A stretch of DNA of 49,370 nucleotides from JBBSOW01 sp038259365 (GTDB lineage Bacteria > Actinomycetota > Actinomycetes > Propionibacteriales > Propionibacteriaceae), in contig JBBSOW010000015.1 of NCBI GenBank assembly GCA_038259365.1, positions 1-49,370 of the forward strand, read 5' to 3'. The position numbers and the translations under genes were made by a program. Under the pieces are notes generated by a model. The model searched no databases. It was not told the DNA's origin and saw only the letters and a program-made list of their open reading frames with translations. Of this stretch, positions 27,427-36,166 are shown piece after piece; within the stretch, counting starts at the first letter, position 1; each line of letters starts with the position of its first letter.

Positions 27427-28401
27427 TCAGTTGGCCTCGGTAGCGGCGGGAACCTCGGTGGACTCCACCACAGCAGCAGCGGGAACCTCAGGGGACTCCT
27501 CCACCGCAGCAGCGGGAACCTCAGGGGACTCCTCCACCGCAGCAGCGGGAACCTCAGGGGACTCCTCCACCGCAGCAGCGGGAACCTCGGCCGGTTTGGC
27601 TTCCTCGGTGGGCTTGGTTTCCTCGGTGGGCTTGGCCTCCTGGCCGCCCAGCAGATCGCGCTCCCAATCGGGCATCGGCTCGGCCTGGGCCTCCTCGCCG
27701 GTGCGGGCACCCGAGCGAGACATCAAGCCATCGGCGACGGCGTCGGCCAGCACACGGGTGAGCAGAGCCACGGAGCGGATGGCGTCGTCGTTGCCGGGGA
27801 TGGCGTAATCGACCTGATCGGGATCGCAGTTGGTGTCCAGGATGCCGATAATCGGAATGTGCAGCTTGCGTGCCTCGTCGACGGCCAGATGCTCCTTGTT
27901 GGTGTCCACGATCCAGACCGCCTGCGGGGTTCGGGCCATGTCCCGGATACCGCCGAGGGTCTTCTCCAGCTTGTCCTTCTCGCGGCGCAGCCCGAGCAGT
28001 TCCTTCTTGGTCAGGCCGGAGGCCGCGACGTCGTCGAAGTCCATCTGCTCCAGCTCCTTGAGGCGCTGAATGCGCTTGCTCATGGTCTGGAAGTTGGTGA
28101 GCATGCCGCCGAGCCAACGCTGGTTGACGTACGGCATGCCGACTCGGGTCGCCTGCTCGGCGATGGCCTCTTGGGCCTGCTTCTTCGTGCCGATGAACAA
28201 GACGTTGCCGCCCTTGGCGACGGTCTCCTTCACGAAGGCGTAGGCCTGATCGATGTAGGTGAGCGACTGCTGCAGGTCGATGATGTAGATGCCGTTGCGC
28301 TCGGTGAAGATGAAGCGCTTCATCTTGGGGTTCCAGCGACGGGTCTGGTGCCCGAAGTGGACACCGCTCTCGAGCAGTTGGCGGGTGGTGACGACGGCCA
28401 T
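27427..28401 (-). CDS. rpsB: 30S ribosomal protein S2 with an acidic repeat tail
   Basis: S2 binds S1 and helps mRNA docking on the small subunit. The core (about 1-250) carries LLESGVHFGHQTRRWNPKM, RWLGGMLTNFQT and GNDDAIRS. The total of 324 residues is longer than usual (about 250-270) because of a C-terminal tail of about 65 residues built from VPAAAVEESPE-type repeats after Thr/Glu/Lys/Pro units. The start ATG is preceded by a near-perfect AAAGGAGGAA site. Tails of this kind occur in actinobacterial S2 proteins, but the exact repeat is probably strain-specific. Confidence 0.97.
   Translation of the reverse strand: MAVVTTRQLLESGVHFGHQTRRWNPKMKRFIFTERNGIYIIDLQQSLTYIDQAYAFVKETVAKGGNVLFIGTKKQAQEAIAEQATRVGMPYVNQRWLGGMLTNFQTMSKRIQRLKELEQMDFDDVAASGLTKKELLGLRREKDKLEKTLGGIRDMARTPQAVWIVDTNKEHLAVDEARKLHIPIIGILDTNCDPDQVDYAIPGNDDAIRSVALLTRVLADAVADGLMSRSGARTGEEAQAEPMPDWERDLLGGQEAKPTEETKPTEEAKPAEVPAAAVEESPEVPAAAVEESPEVPAAAVEESPEVPAAAVVESTEVPAATEAN
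27448..27579 (-). repeat. Four 33-bp in-frame repeats in the rpsB 3' end
   Basis: Units lie at 27448-27480, 27481-27513, 27514-27546 and 27547-27579. The last three are identical; the first, nearest the stop codon, has diverged. Each encodes 11 residues of the Ala/Glu/Pro-rich S2 tail. Identical copies point to recent slippage, and copy number may vary between strains. Confidence 0.92.
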
Positions 28402-28609
28402 GGCCGTTCCTCCTTTAGACGCTGGGCGCGCCCGTGGTTTGTCGGGTCCTGAACCGTTCAGGCCCCCCTGATGCGGCTGACCTCAGGATCGCCCCCGTAA
28501 GGGACCGTGATCGAGGCGCTACTTTCACCGCATGCGAAGTCAGCACACTCGCTCGTGCTGCTGGCCTTAGCGTACGCCGCCCCACTGGGTTGGGACCAAT
28601 CGAGGGGAG

Positions 28610-28646
28610 TTATCCCCAGGTGGGGGACGGAGGGGAGTTATCCACA
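28610..28646 (+). promoter_or_regulatory. Two DnaA-box-like sites between rpsB and the M23 gene
   Basis: TTATCCCCA (28610-28618) and TTATCCACA (28638-28646) match the DnaA-box consensus; the second is the perfect consensus. Both are preceded by AGGGGAG, so a 13-16 bp direct repeat recurs at a 28-bp spacing. They lie in the 295-bp divergent region (28402-28696). No sigma-A promoter stands out there. The function is unproven: DnaA-linked transcription control is one option, chance sharing of a repeat another. Confidence 0.45.
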
Positions 28647-28696
28647 GTTTTGGCATTGGCCGGATCGCCGGGCTCGAACCGCGCCATAACGAAGGT

Positions 28697-29737
28697 ATGC
28701 GTACGCAACGGCCCCGCCCCCTCCTCGCCCTACTCGCGGCGGTCCTGGTCGTCGCCGCGCCCTCGGCGGGTGCTCCGTCTCCGGCTGCGGCGCTTCCGCC
28801 ACCGCTGCGCACCGCGGATTGGCCCGCTTCAGCCGGCTGGCCGCTAACCGGTTCGCCGGTGGTGCTCTCGGAGTTCGCTCCCCCGCCCCAGGACTGGGAG
28901 TCGGGCCACCGGGGCACCGACCTCGCCGCCCGCATCGGTCAGTCCGTGCACGCCAGCGCCGCCGGTCGGGTGAGCTTCGCCGGCCAGGTCGGGGGGACCC
29001 CCACGGTGGTCATCGCCCACGGTCGGTTGCGGACCACCTACCAGCCGGTGACCCCATCGGTCCGCGTGGGCCAGCGGCTGCGGGCGGGGCAGCGGATCGG
29101 CCGGCTGGCCAGCGGTTCGCACTGCGCTCGATCGTGTCTGCACTGGGGACTGAAGGAAGGCGGACGCTATCTCGACCCCACGTTGCTGCCCACCCAATCC
29201 TCGGCCTCGACCGAGCCGAGGCTGGTCCCAGAGACCGCCATGGCAGCGGCGCTGGCGGCCGAGCGGGCCGCTCTCGCTGCCGCGTCGCAACCCGCGGGGG
29301 CGGGCGGTGCGGGTGGAACGGTGGAGACTGGCAGGCCGGGCTCGCACGGCTTCGTACCGCCGGTGCGCGGGCCCGTCACGTCACGGTTCGGGCCACGCTT
29401 TCATCCGATCCTGAAGCGCTGGAAGCTCCACGACGGCACCGATTACTCTGCCTCGTGCGGAACCCCGATCGCGGCCAGCTTCGACGGAACGGTGCGGCAA
29501 CGCTACTTCAACGCCGGATACGGCAACCGGCTGATCATCGATCATGGGAGGGTCGATGGGGTTCGGGTCTTGACCGCCTACAACCACGCGATCGGCTATT
29601 CGGTCAGCCCGGGTCAACGGGTCCGTCGGGGCCAGATTATCGGCCGGGTCGGGACCACGGGCTACTCGACCGGGTGCCATCTGCACCTGATGGTGTGGGC
29701 CGACGGGGCGTTGATCGATCCGCAGCGGTGGCTCTGA
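28697..29737 (+). CDS. Secreted M23 peptidase with two LytM-like domains
   Basis: The 346-residue exported protein (signal peptide about 1-32) has two LytM folds. Domain 1 (about 70-162) has H71-x3-D75, but CLHWG where active enzymes have H-x-H, so the general-base His is Cys147. This is how I recall the rpsB-linked actinobacterial family (compare Rv2891). Domain 2 (about 225-346) is complete: His245, Asp249 and HLH at 328-330. A helical Ala-rich linker joins them. Domain 2 probably cuts peptidoglycan cross-bridges, while domain 1 may be a non-catalytic or regulatory copy. The ATG lies 295 bp from the divergent rpsB. Confidence 0.92.
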   Translation: MRTQRPRPLLALLAAVLVVAAPSAGAPSPAAALPPPLRTADWPASAGWPLTGSPVVLSEFAPPPQDWESGHRGTDLAARIGQSVHASAAGRVSFAGQVGGTPTVVIAHGRLRTTYQPVTPSVRVGQRLRAGQRIGRLASGSHCARSCLHWGLKEGGRYLDPTLLPTQSSASTEPRLVPETAMAAALAAERAALAAASQPAGAGGAGGTVETGRPGSHGFVPPVRGPVTSRFGPRFHPILKRWKLHDGTDYSASCGTPIAASFDGTVRQRYFNAGYGNRLIIDHGRVDGVRVLTAYNHAIGYSVSPGQRVRRGQIIGRVGTTGYSTGCHLHLMVWADGALIDPQRWL

Positions 29738-29755
29738 ATGGTTGGCCAGGGCGGC

Positions 29756-30712
29756 TCAGGCCCGCGGGTGGGCCTGACGGAACGCGTGGTTGAGTCGCGC
29801 GTTGGTGACGTGGGTGTAGATCTGGGTGGTCGCCAACGAGGCGTGCCCCAGCATCTCCTGGACGCTGCGCAGATCGGCCCCGCCCTCGAGCAGGTGGGTG
29901 GCCATGGCGTGCCGCAGCCCGTGCGGCCCGAGATCGGGGGCGCCGGGCACAGCCTCCAACGCGCGATGGACCACGCGTCGCGCCACCCGAGGATCGAGCC
30001 GGGCCCCGCGCTCGCCCAAGAAGAGAGCGGGCCCGCTCGCTGGGTTCGCGAGCTCGCCCCGCCACCCCTGCCACGTCTCCAGCGCCCGCCACGCCGGTCG
30101 GCCGATCGGCACCACGCGTTCCTTGTTGCCCTTACCCAATACTTTGATCACCTGGCGTTGGGCGTCGAGGTCGTCCACGTCCAGCCCGCAAAGCTCCGAG
30201 ACGCGGATCCCGCAGCCGTACAGCGTCTCCAAGATCGCGACATCGCGCCGTCCCATGGGCCCGGGTCGCTCCTCGGCCAGCTCGACGGCGCGCGTCATCA
30301 TCGCCACGGCCTCCGCGCGCTCCAGGGTCGGTGGTAACCGCCTGCCCATCTTCGGCGATTTCAGCAGCTGCGCCGGGTCACTCTCGATCCGGCCGGTCTT
30401 GGCGAGCCAGGCGAAGAACACGCGGGTGGCCGCGGCCCGCCTGCCCAGGGTGGCCCGTTCCCGGCCCAGGGTTTGCTGCAACGCCAGCCAGGAGCGAATC
30501 GAGCGCAGATCGACGGTGCCGAAGCCGACGTGCCCGAGGGCGTGCAGGTGCTGACTCAGGGCCATCAGGTCGCCCTCGTAGGCGCGCACGGTATGGGCCG
30601 ACAGCGAGCGCTCGCGGCTGAGGTGGCTCAGGTATTCGCCGAGCACCTCGGTGATCGCGGCTGGTAACTCCTGCGCGGCTGCATCGACCATTACTCCACT
30701 ATCGGCCATCAC
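29756..30712 (-). CDS. xerC: Tyrosine recombinase XerC
   Basis: A 318-residue tyrosine recombinase. The N-terminal SAM-like domain includes YLSHLSRERSLSAHTVRAY. The catalytic domain has the first Arg in LYGCGIRVSELCGL, the H-x2-R box in HGLRHAMATHLL, a later His in LGHASLATTQ and the nucleophile Tyr in IYTHV. It resolves chromosome dimers at dif with XerD. Its position near rpsB and the M23 gene matches mycobacteria, which argues for the housekeeping enzyme rather than a phage integrase. The start could be the first or a later Met. Confidence 0.94.
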   Translation of the reverse strand: MMADSGVMVDAAAQELPAAITEVLGEYLSHLSRERSLSAHTVRAYEGDLMALSQHLHALGHVGFGTVDLRSIRSWLALQQTLGRERATLGRRAAATRVFFAWLAKTGRIESDPAQLLKSPKMGRRLPPTLERAEAVAMMTRAVELAEERPGPMGRRDVAILETLYGCGIRVSELCGLDVDDLDAQRQVIKVLGKGNKERVVPIGRPAWRALETWQGWRGELANPASGPALFLGERGARLDPRVARRVVHRALEAVPGAPDLGPHGLRHAMATHLLEGGADLRSVQEMLGHASLATTQIYTHVTNARLNHAFRQAHPRA

Positions 30713-30773
30713 GGGGCGGAAGTTGCGCCTTGAGGCGACGAATACTGCGCAATTGTCGGATAACGTCGAGGCT

Positions 30774-31898
30774 ATGAGCGATCAACCCGACCATGGATCA
30801 ACCCCCGACGACGCCTCGGTCATCGCGCGCGGGGATCGGGTCTACCTTGGCGGCTACACCGGCGATCTCGGCCGCAGCGAGGGCGTCCAGGGCTTCGTGT
30901 GGACCAACGAGGTCGACGAGCCCCTGGGCCTCACCGAATTCGCCCCCCTCGCGCTGCCCTCTCCCGGCTACCTCATCCGACATCCCACGCGGCCGATCCT
31001 CTACGCGGTCACCGAGACCACGCCCACCGAGGTGCACGAGATCGCCGTCGCCGAAGACGGTTCGCTCTCCGCGCGCAGTTCGTTGAGCCTGCGGGGTAGC
31101 GGAGGCTGCCACCTCTGTTTCGACGAAACCCGCCGATTCCTCCTCGTGGCCAACTACGGCGACGGCTCGATCTCCGCCGTGGCGGTCGGCAGCGACGGCC
31201 GACTCGAGACCGAGATCGATTGCCACCACTTCCACGGCCATGGGCCCAAGGCGGATCGCCAAGAGTCCGCTCACGCCCACCAGGCCGTCGCCTTCGAGGG
31301 CATCGTCTATGTCCCCGATCTGGGCACGGACAACATTCACCGGATGCGGCTCGACCCGGAGGGCCACCTCACGGTGGCGGCGGATCCGCTGGCGCTGCCG
31401 GCCGGTTCGGGACCGCGCCACCTCATCGTCGACGAGCATCACCTGGTCGTCGCCTGCGAGCTATCGGCGGAACTGTGGTTGGCTCACCGCGATCACCAGG
31501 ATTGGCACTGGATCGGGGCCTACCCCACGTCGGCGGTCGATCAACAAAGCTTCCCCTCCGCCCTCATCTGCCGTGGAGACGACCTGTTCGTCGCCAACCG
31601 TGGCGCCAACACCTTCTCGGTGTTCGCGCTGGATCGCGACGCGGAGACGTTGACGATGCGGGCCGAGGTCTCCACCGGCGGGGACTGGCCGCGCGATCTG
31701 GCCGTCAGTGGGGACCGGATCTGGGTGGCGAACCAAAACAGCGACACCGTGGCCGCCTTCACCAAGACCGGCTTTCGTCGGGCCAACGGGGCCAACGGCG
31801 CGGATTCCGAGGTCTGGACCCTGGATTTCGAGCTTCCCAGCCCGAGCCCTGCCTGTATTGTGCTGATGCCGCAAAGGCGCACTGAACCGCGCGCCTGA
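30774..31898 (+). CDS. Beta-propeller lactonase (YbhE/Pgl-like, possible 6-phosphogluconolactonase)
   Basis: The 374-residue protein belongs to the seven-bladed lactonase family. Recognisable elements are VYLGGYTG at the start, GCHLCFDETRRFLLVANYGDGSISAV, ESAHAHQAVAFEGIVYVPDLGTD, GSGPRHLIVD, FVANRGANTFSVFALD and GGDWPRDLAVSGDRIWVANQNSD. Members hydrolyse 6-phosphogluconolactone or other lactones. Start ATG 30774 gives the usual short lead; the upstream frame is antisense to xerC. It diverges from xerC with about 60 bp between them. Confidence 0.85.
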   Translation: MSDQPDHGSTPDDASVIARGDRVYLGGYTGDLGRSEGVQGFVWTNEVDEPLGLTEFAPLALPSPGYLIRHPTRPILYAVTETTPTEVHEIAVAEDGSLSARSSLSLRGSGGCHLCFDETRRFLLVANYGDGSISAVAVGSDGRLETEIDCHHFHGHGPKADRQESAHAHQAVAFEGIVYVPDLGTDNIHRMRLDPEGHLTVAADPLALPAGSGPRHLIVDEHHLVVACELSAELWLAHRDHQDWHWIGAYPTSAVDQQSFPSALICRGDDLFVANRGANTFSVFALDRDAETLTMRAEVSTGGDWPRDLAVSGDRIWVANQNSDTVAAFTKTGFRRANGANGADSEVWTLDFELPSPSPACIVLMPQRRTEPRA

Positions 31899-31950
31899 AC
31901 CAGGCCGTGAAACAGACTGAAGGCCAGCAAGAGACGAGGAAAACCGACGC

Positions 31951-32616
31951 ATGCCGAACGCGAGGAACGCCACACCCCCCGATGTCAGCGAGTTCACCTC
32001 GGGCGGAAACGTGCTTGCGATCACCCGCTGGAGCGCCCCGGTCATGCACGCCAAGACCGCGCCCGTCACCGCGTTCGACGCCGAACTGCACCAGCTCATC
32101 AAGGACATGTTCGCCACCATGGAGGCCGCCCGGGGCGTCGGCCTAGCCGCCACCCAGGTCGGGGTGGACTCGGCGGTTTTCGTCTACGACTGCCCCGACG
32201 ACGACGAGGTGCCCCACGTGGGAGTCATCTGCAACCCCGAGATCACGCTGCCCGAGGGTCGCTTCCGCAAGCTCGAATCGATCGACGAGGGGTGCCTGTC
32301 CCTACCCGGGGGCTACGCGCCGCTGGCCCGCACCGATCGGGCGATCTGCCGCGGCCAGGATCCCCACGGCAACCCCCTGGAGATCGTCGGCACCGGGCTG
32401 TTCTCGCGCTGCCTCCAACACGAGACCGACCATCTCAACGGCATCGTCTTCGGGGATCGGCTGTCCTCGAGGGTGCGCAAGAAACTGTTCGCCGCCCACA
32501 ACGCGATCGCCGAGCGCTACCCCGACGATTGGCCGATCACACCCAAGCAACCCGCCCCGCAGGGCTCGGCCGGTACCGACGAGAACCAACCCGACGAGGA
32601 TGACCCCGAGAGCTAG
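31951..32616 (+). CDS. def: Peptide deformylase
   Basis: Def removes the formyl group from nascent N-terminal methionine. All three motifs are present: GVGLAATQ (62-69), EGCLSLPG (113-120, Cys115 metal ligand) and QHETDH (156-161, His157 and His161 ligands, Glu158 catalytic). The length of 221 residues includes an N-terminal lead of about 18 residues and an acidic disordered tail (about 195-221). It follows the lactonase gene by 52 bp and converges on the SpoU gene. Confidence 0.96.
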   Translation: MPNARNATPPDVSEFTSGGNVLAITRWSAPVMHAKTAPVTAFDAELHQLIKDMFATMEAARGVGLAATQVGVDSAVFVYDCPDDDEVPHVGVICNPEITLPEGRFRKLESIDEGCLSLPGGYAPLARTDRAICRGQDPHGNPLEIVGTGLFSRCLQHETDHLNGIVFGDRLSSRVRKKLFAAHNAIAERYPDDWPITPKQPAPQGSAGTDENQPDEDDPES

Positions 32617-32648
32617 CTGACACCGGAGGCGCACCCATCGCGGCAGCG

Positions 32649-33452
32649 TCACCGAGCCAGGGCGTAGCAACCGATGGCCATGGCGGCCGCCACGTTGAGC
32701 GAGTCGATGCCCGCCGACATGGGGATCTTGGCCACGACGTCGGTGGTGGCGAGCCAGCGCTCGCTAAGCCCGGCCCCTTCGGTGCCCACGATCAGCGCGA
32801 CCTTGGATTCGGCGAGCGTCGGTGCGAGCGTCGCTAAATCCTGGGCGTCGGGGCGCAATGCCAACGCCACGGTGGTGAATCCAGCCTCGCCCAGATCGGT
32901 GAGCGCCGATGACCAGTCCGGCAACCTCGCCCAGGGTAGGGAGAACACCGCGCCCATGCTGACCTTGATCGAACGCCGGTACAGCGGATCGGCGCAGCGC
33001 GGCGCCAGCAAGGCCCCGTCCCAGCCCAGGCCGGCGGCGCTGCGGAGCACCGCGCCGACGTTGGTGTGATCGACCAGGTCCTCCAAGACGATCAAGCGCC
33101 GGAACTCGAGGAGGTCCGAATAGGTGTGGCGTTGCTCGCGGTACATCGAGCCCAGGGCACCGCGGTGCACGTGAAAGCCCGTGACCTCCTCGGCCAACGC
33201 CTCGGACACCACGTAGACGTCGGCGCCGGGATGCTGGGCGAGCACATCACGCAGGGAGCCCAACCAGCGAGGCGCCAGCAGGAAGGACCGTGGCCGGTAA
33301 CCGGCCTCGACGCTGCGCCGGATGACCTTCGCCCCCTCGGCGATGAACAGGCCCTGCTCGGCCTCGAGGTGCTTGCGAAGCGAGACGTCGCGCAGTTGAC
33401 TAAAGTCGGCCAGCCGCGGGTCGTCAGCGCGATCGATGAGGATCTCAGCCAC
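32649..33452 (-). CDS. TrmH/SpoU-family RNA 2'-O-methyltransferase
   Basis: The 267-residue SPOUT enzyme has an N-terminal substrate-binding part (FIAEGAKVIRRSVEAGYRPRSFLL). The knotted SAM domain has three motifs: HTNVGAVLRSAAGLGWD, ALIVGTEGAGLS and IPMSAGIDSLNVAAAMAI. It methylates a ribose in rRNA or tRNA; TsnR- or RlmB-like roles cannot be separated from sequence alone. It converges with def (32 bp) and lies 33 bp downstream of the SPFH gene. Confidence 0.92.
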   Translation of the reverse strand: MAEILIDRADDPRLADFSQLRDVSLRKHLEAEQGLFIAEGAKVIRRSVEAGYRPRSFLLAPRWLGSLRDVLAQHPGADVYVVSEALAEEVTGFHVHRGALGSMYREQRHTYSDLLEFRRLIVLEDLVDHTNVGAVLRSAAGLGWDGALLAPRCADPLYRRSIKVSMGAVFSLPWARLPDWSSALTDLGEAGFTTVALALRPDAQDLATLAPTLAESKVALIVGTEGAGLSERWLATTDVVAKIPMSAGIDSLNVAAAMAIGCYALAR

Positions 33453-33485
33453 CGCCGACCTCCCGAACGCCGCGAAGGCCGACGA

Positions 33486-34727
33486 TCAGCTCTCCTGCCC
33501 GCGTGGCCGCTGCCCCGCCGAACGTTGCGGCGCGTCGTAGGAGGCGCGCTCGGTGGCCTGCGGAACCGGAGACGCACTCTCCTGGGGCAACGCCTGACTG
33601 GCGTCGTCGGGCTGCGCGCCGCTGATCGCGCGCTGCTGCTCCTCGGAGAGGCTCACCGGTTTCGCCGACGTCCCCCGTTCCGCCTGCTTGGCCGCCTTGA
33701 TCGCCTCGTCCAGGGTCTTTTGGGACTGCGAGGAGTCGGCCTTCTTCTGATCCTCGAGCTCGGCGAACACATCGATCCGCTCCGGCGCGCTGAACTGGGA
33801 CTTGTCGGTGGTCTCCTGCGGGATCGCCGACGCCACGCTGCCGACGGCGCTACCCAGTCCCTCGAGCGCCTTGTTCAGCTCGCTCGGCACCACCCAGACC
33901 TTGTTGGCATCGCCCTGGGCGATCGAGGGCAGCATCTGCATGTACTGGTAGGCCAGCAGCGCCTGATCGGGCTGCCCGGCATGGATGGCGTTGAAGACGG
34001 TCGTGATGGCCTGGGCCTCGCCCTCGGCGTGCAGCATCTGGGATTGGCGATCGGCCTGCGCCCGCAACACCATGGCCTCGCGGTCACCCTGGGCGCGCAG
34101 CACCGAGGATTCGCGGTCGCCGCTGGCGGAGAGGATCTGGGACTGGCGCTGCCCCTCGGCGATGAGGATGGAGGCACGCTTGTCGCGCTCGGCGCGAGCG
34201 CCCTTCTCCATCGCGTCGCGGATCGTGGGAGGCGGCTCGATGGCCCGCAACTCCACCCGGTTCACCTTGATGCCCCATTTGCCCGTGGCCTCGTCCAGTA
34301 CGAGCCGAAGTTTCTGGTTGATCTCCTCGCGGCTCACCAGCGTCTGTTCGAGATCGAGACCGCCGATGATATTGCGCAGGGTGGTCATGGTGAGCTGCTC
34401 GATGGCGCGGATGTAGTCCTGGGCCTCGTAGGCCGCGCGGACGGGGTCGACGATCTGAAAGTAGATCACCGAATCGATCTGCACCATCAGGTTGTCCTCG
34501 GTGATGACGCCCTGGGGTGGGAAGGGCACGACCGCCTCGCGCATGTCCATCGTGTGCCGAACCGTGTCCACGATCGGGATGATGAGGTGCGGGCCCGGAT
34601 CGAGGCGGCGGCGGTACTTACCGAGCCGCTCGATGAGGCCGACCTGCTGCTGCCGGATCACGCGAACCGAGCTGACCAGCAGCAAGATCACGAGGACGAG
34701 CACGATGCCCGGGATGATCAGTTCCAT
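33486..34727 (-). CDS. SPFH/band-7 membrane scaffold protein (stomatin-like)
   Basis: The 413-residue protein has one N-terminal membrane segment (about 1-22), then the SPFH domain starting QQQVGLIERLGKYRRRLDPG. A long Ala/Glu/Arg-rich coiled-coil region follows (about 180-260, with repeated SxILxAxGDRE-type units), then a Gln/Ser/Pro-rich tail. These proteins form ring cages in membrane microdomains and bind proteases or NfeD partners. The NfeD gene lies 34 bp upstream, a standard pairing. Confidence 0.93.
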   Translation of the reverse strand: MELIIPGIVLVLVILLLVSSVRVIRQQQVGLIERLGKYRRRLDPGPHLIIPIVDTVRHTMDMREAVVPFPPQGVITEDNLMVQIDSVIYFQIVDPVRAAYEAQDYIRAIEQLTMTTLRNIIGGLDLEQTLVSREEINQKLRLVLDEATGKWGIKVNRVELRAIEPPPTIRDAMEKGARAERDKRASILIAEGQRQSQILSASGDRESSVLRAQGDREAMVLRAQADRQSQMLHAEGEAQAITTVFNAIHAGQPDQALLAYQYMQMLPSIAQGDANKVWVVPSELNKALEGLGSAVGSVASAIPQETTDKSQFSAPERIDVFAELEDQKKADSSQSQKTLDEAIKAAKQAERGTSAKPVSLSEEQQRAISGAQPDDASQALPQESASPVPQATERASYDAPQRSAGQRPRGQES

Positions 34728-34761
34728 GCGATTCCCTTCACACGTTGGATTAAAGCAACAG

Positions 34762-35241
34762 CTAAAACTGGCCCAGCGCCTTCATCGGATAGACGATAGC
34801 GGTCACGCCGTCCACCTCGTACACCTCGACGGTGTCACCTGGAGCAACTACCGTCTCGTCGTCCATCGTGCGCGCGCTCCAGGTGAGACCGTCGATCTTC
34901 ACCTCGCCGGCGTGGTGGCTGATCTGGGCCGTCGCCACGCCGACGCTGCCCACCATCTTGTCCAACGACGACCGATAACCCGGCATGTTGCGGATCTTGA
35001 CCATCAGGGTCGGACGCAGGACGCCCAGCATGCCGACCGACGCGCCGGCGGCGACGAGGATCTGCAGCCACCACATGCCGGGGGCGATCAGGGAGACCCC
35101 GGCGCCGGCGAGCGCGCCCGCGGCGAGCATGATCAGCACTAGGTCCAGCGAGAGCACCTCGGCAATCCCCAGCAACAGCGCGACCGTCAACCACAGCGCC
35201 CACGGGTTGTCCCCCAGCCAGTCGGTCAAGTTCAGGCTCAT
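34762..35241 (-). CDS. NfeD-like membrane protein
   Basis: The 159-residue protein has three to four N-terminal membrane segments and a C-terminal OB-fold (about 95-150, with VGSVGVATAQI and APGDTVEVYEVDGVTAIV). This is the short NfeD type, without the ClpP-like domain. It partners with the SPFH protein encoded just downstream. The gene opens a two-gene unit. The 94 bp upstream hold the repeat at the end of the ABC ATPase gene. Confidence 0.93.
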   Translation of the reverse strand: MSLNLTDWLGDNPWALWLTVALLLGIAEVLSLDLVLIMLAAGALAGAGVSLIAPGMWWLQILVAAGASVGMLGVLRPTLMVKIRNMPGYRSSLDKMVGSVGVATAQISHHAGEVKIDGLTWSARTMDDETVVAPGDTVEVYEVDGVTAIVYPMKALGQF

Positions 35242-35294
35242 CTCAGTTCAGTCCCACGTTGATTGTTGGAGCTGACCCCAGGCTACAAGCCAGC

Positions 35295-35364
35295 CCTAGC
35301 CATCCAGCCGCTTGGTGGTGACCCTTACCATCCAATTACTTGGTGGTGGCCCTTGCCATCCAAC
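35295..35364 (-). repeat. 28-bp tandem duplication across the ABC ATPase stop codon
   Basis: Copy 1 (35337-35364) covers the last codons and most of the stop codon. Copy 2 (35309-35336) follows it and matches at 23 of 28 positions. A partial third copy lies at about 35291-35308. The unit contains CACCACCAAG. The duplicated stretch lies outside the coding region. Confidence 0.85.
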
Positions 35365-36124
35365 GCCCTTCGTCGTTGCCGATGGTGAGCGCCATGTCGA
35401 AGGCCTCGCTCATGTTGGCGGAGGTGAGTGTTTCGCCTAGCGGCCCGGCCGCCACGATCTTGCCCTTCCGCATCAACAGTGCGTGCGTAACGCCCCGCGG
35501 AATCTCCTCGACGTGGTGGGTGACCAGGATGCTGGCCGGGGCCATGGGGTCTTGGGCGAGGTCGCTCAGCGTCTGCACGAGCGCCTCGCGGCCGCTGACG
35601 TCCAGGCCGGCCGCCGGCTCGTCGAGCAACAACAGTTCCGGGTCGGTCATCAGGGCCCGGGCGATCTGAACCCGCTTGCGCTCGCCTTCGCTGAGGGTGC
35701 CGAACGTGCGGTCCGCGAGGGCGTCGACGCGTAGTTGGGCCAAGAGTTCGCGGGCGCGCTCGTAGTCCATCTCGTCATATTCCTCCCGCCAGCGCCCGAG
35801 GACGGCGTAGGAGGCGGACACGACGACGTCGCGCACCGGTTCGGCCCTCGGTATCCGATCGGCCAGGGCGGCCGAGGTCACCCCGATTCGGGGGCGCAGT
35901 TCGAACACGTCAGTGGTGCCGAGGATCTCCCCCAGCACCTCGGCGATGCCGTCGCTGGGGTGGATCTGAGCGGCCAGCACCTGCAACAGGGTGGTCTTGC
36001 CGGCCCCGTTCGGGCCGATCACGACCCAACGATCCGAATCCTCCACCCGCCAGGTGATGTCATCCAAAAGCAACGCCCTGCCACGCTCGATGCTTACCGA
36101 GGCCAAATCCACAACTGCCGACAT
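35336..36124 (-). CDS. ABC transporter ATP-binding protein, stand-alone
   Basis: The 262-residue ATPase has Walker A GPNGAGKTT (about 38-46), signature LSEGERKRVQIARAL with E in place of the usual G, Walker B LLLLDEPAAGLD and an H-loop in ILVTHHVEEI. No permease gene lies nearby. The build resembles ModF/YlmA-type ATPases that act without a membrane partner; the function is open. It diverges from the unknown gene at 36167 with 42 bp between them. Its 3' end lies in a tandem duplication. Confidence 0.92.
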   Translation of the reverse strand: MSAVVDLASVSIERGRALLLDDITWRVEDSDRWVVIGPNGAGKTTLLQVLAAQIHPSDGIAEVLGEILGTTDVFELRPRIGVTSAALADRIPRAEPVRDVVVSASYAVLGRWREEYDEMDYERARELLAQLRVDALADRTFGTLSEGERKRVQIARALMTDPELLLLDEPAAGLDVSGREALVQTLSDLAQDPMAPASILVTHHVEEIPRGVTHALLMRKGKIVAAGPLGETLTSANMSEAFDMALTIGNDEGRWMARATTK

Positions 36125-36166
36125 AGCCTCGAACCTACAAGATGATCGTCAAGCTAGGGTGGCGCC

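Noticed and set aside
28603..28646. Replication origin
   Set aside because: Only two DnaA-like boxes and no dnaA, dnaN or AT-rich unwinding region.
29756..30712. Phage or integron integrase
   Set aside because: The gene is in the conserved xerC position near rpsB, without attachment sites or phage genes.
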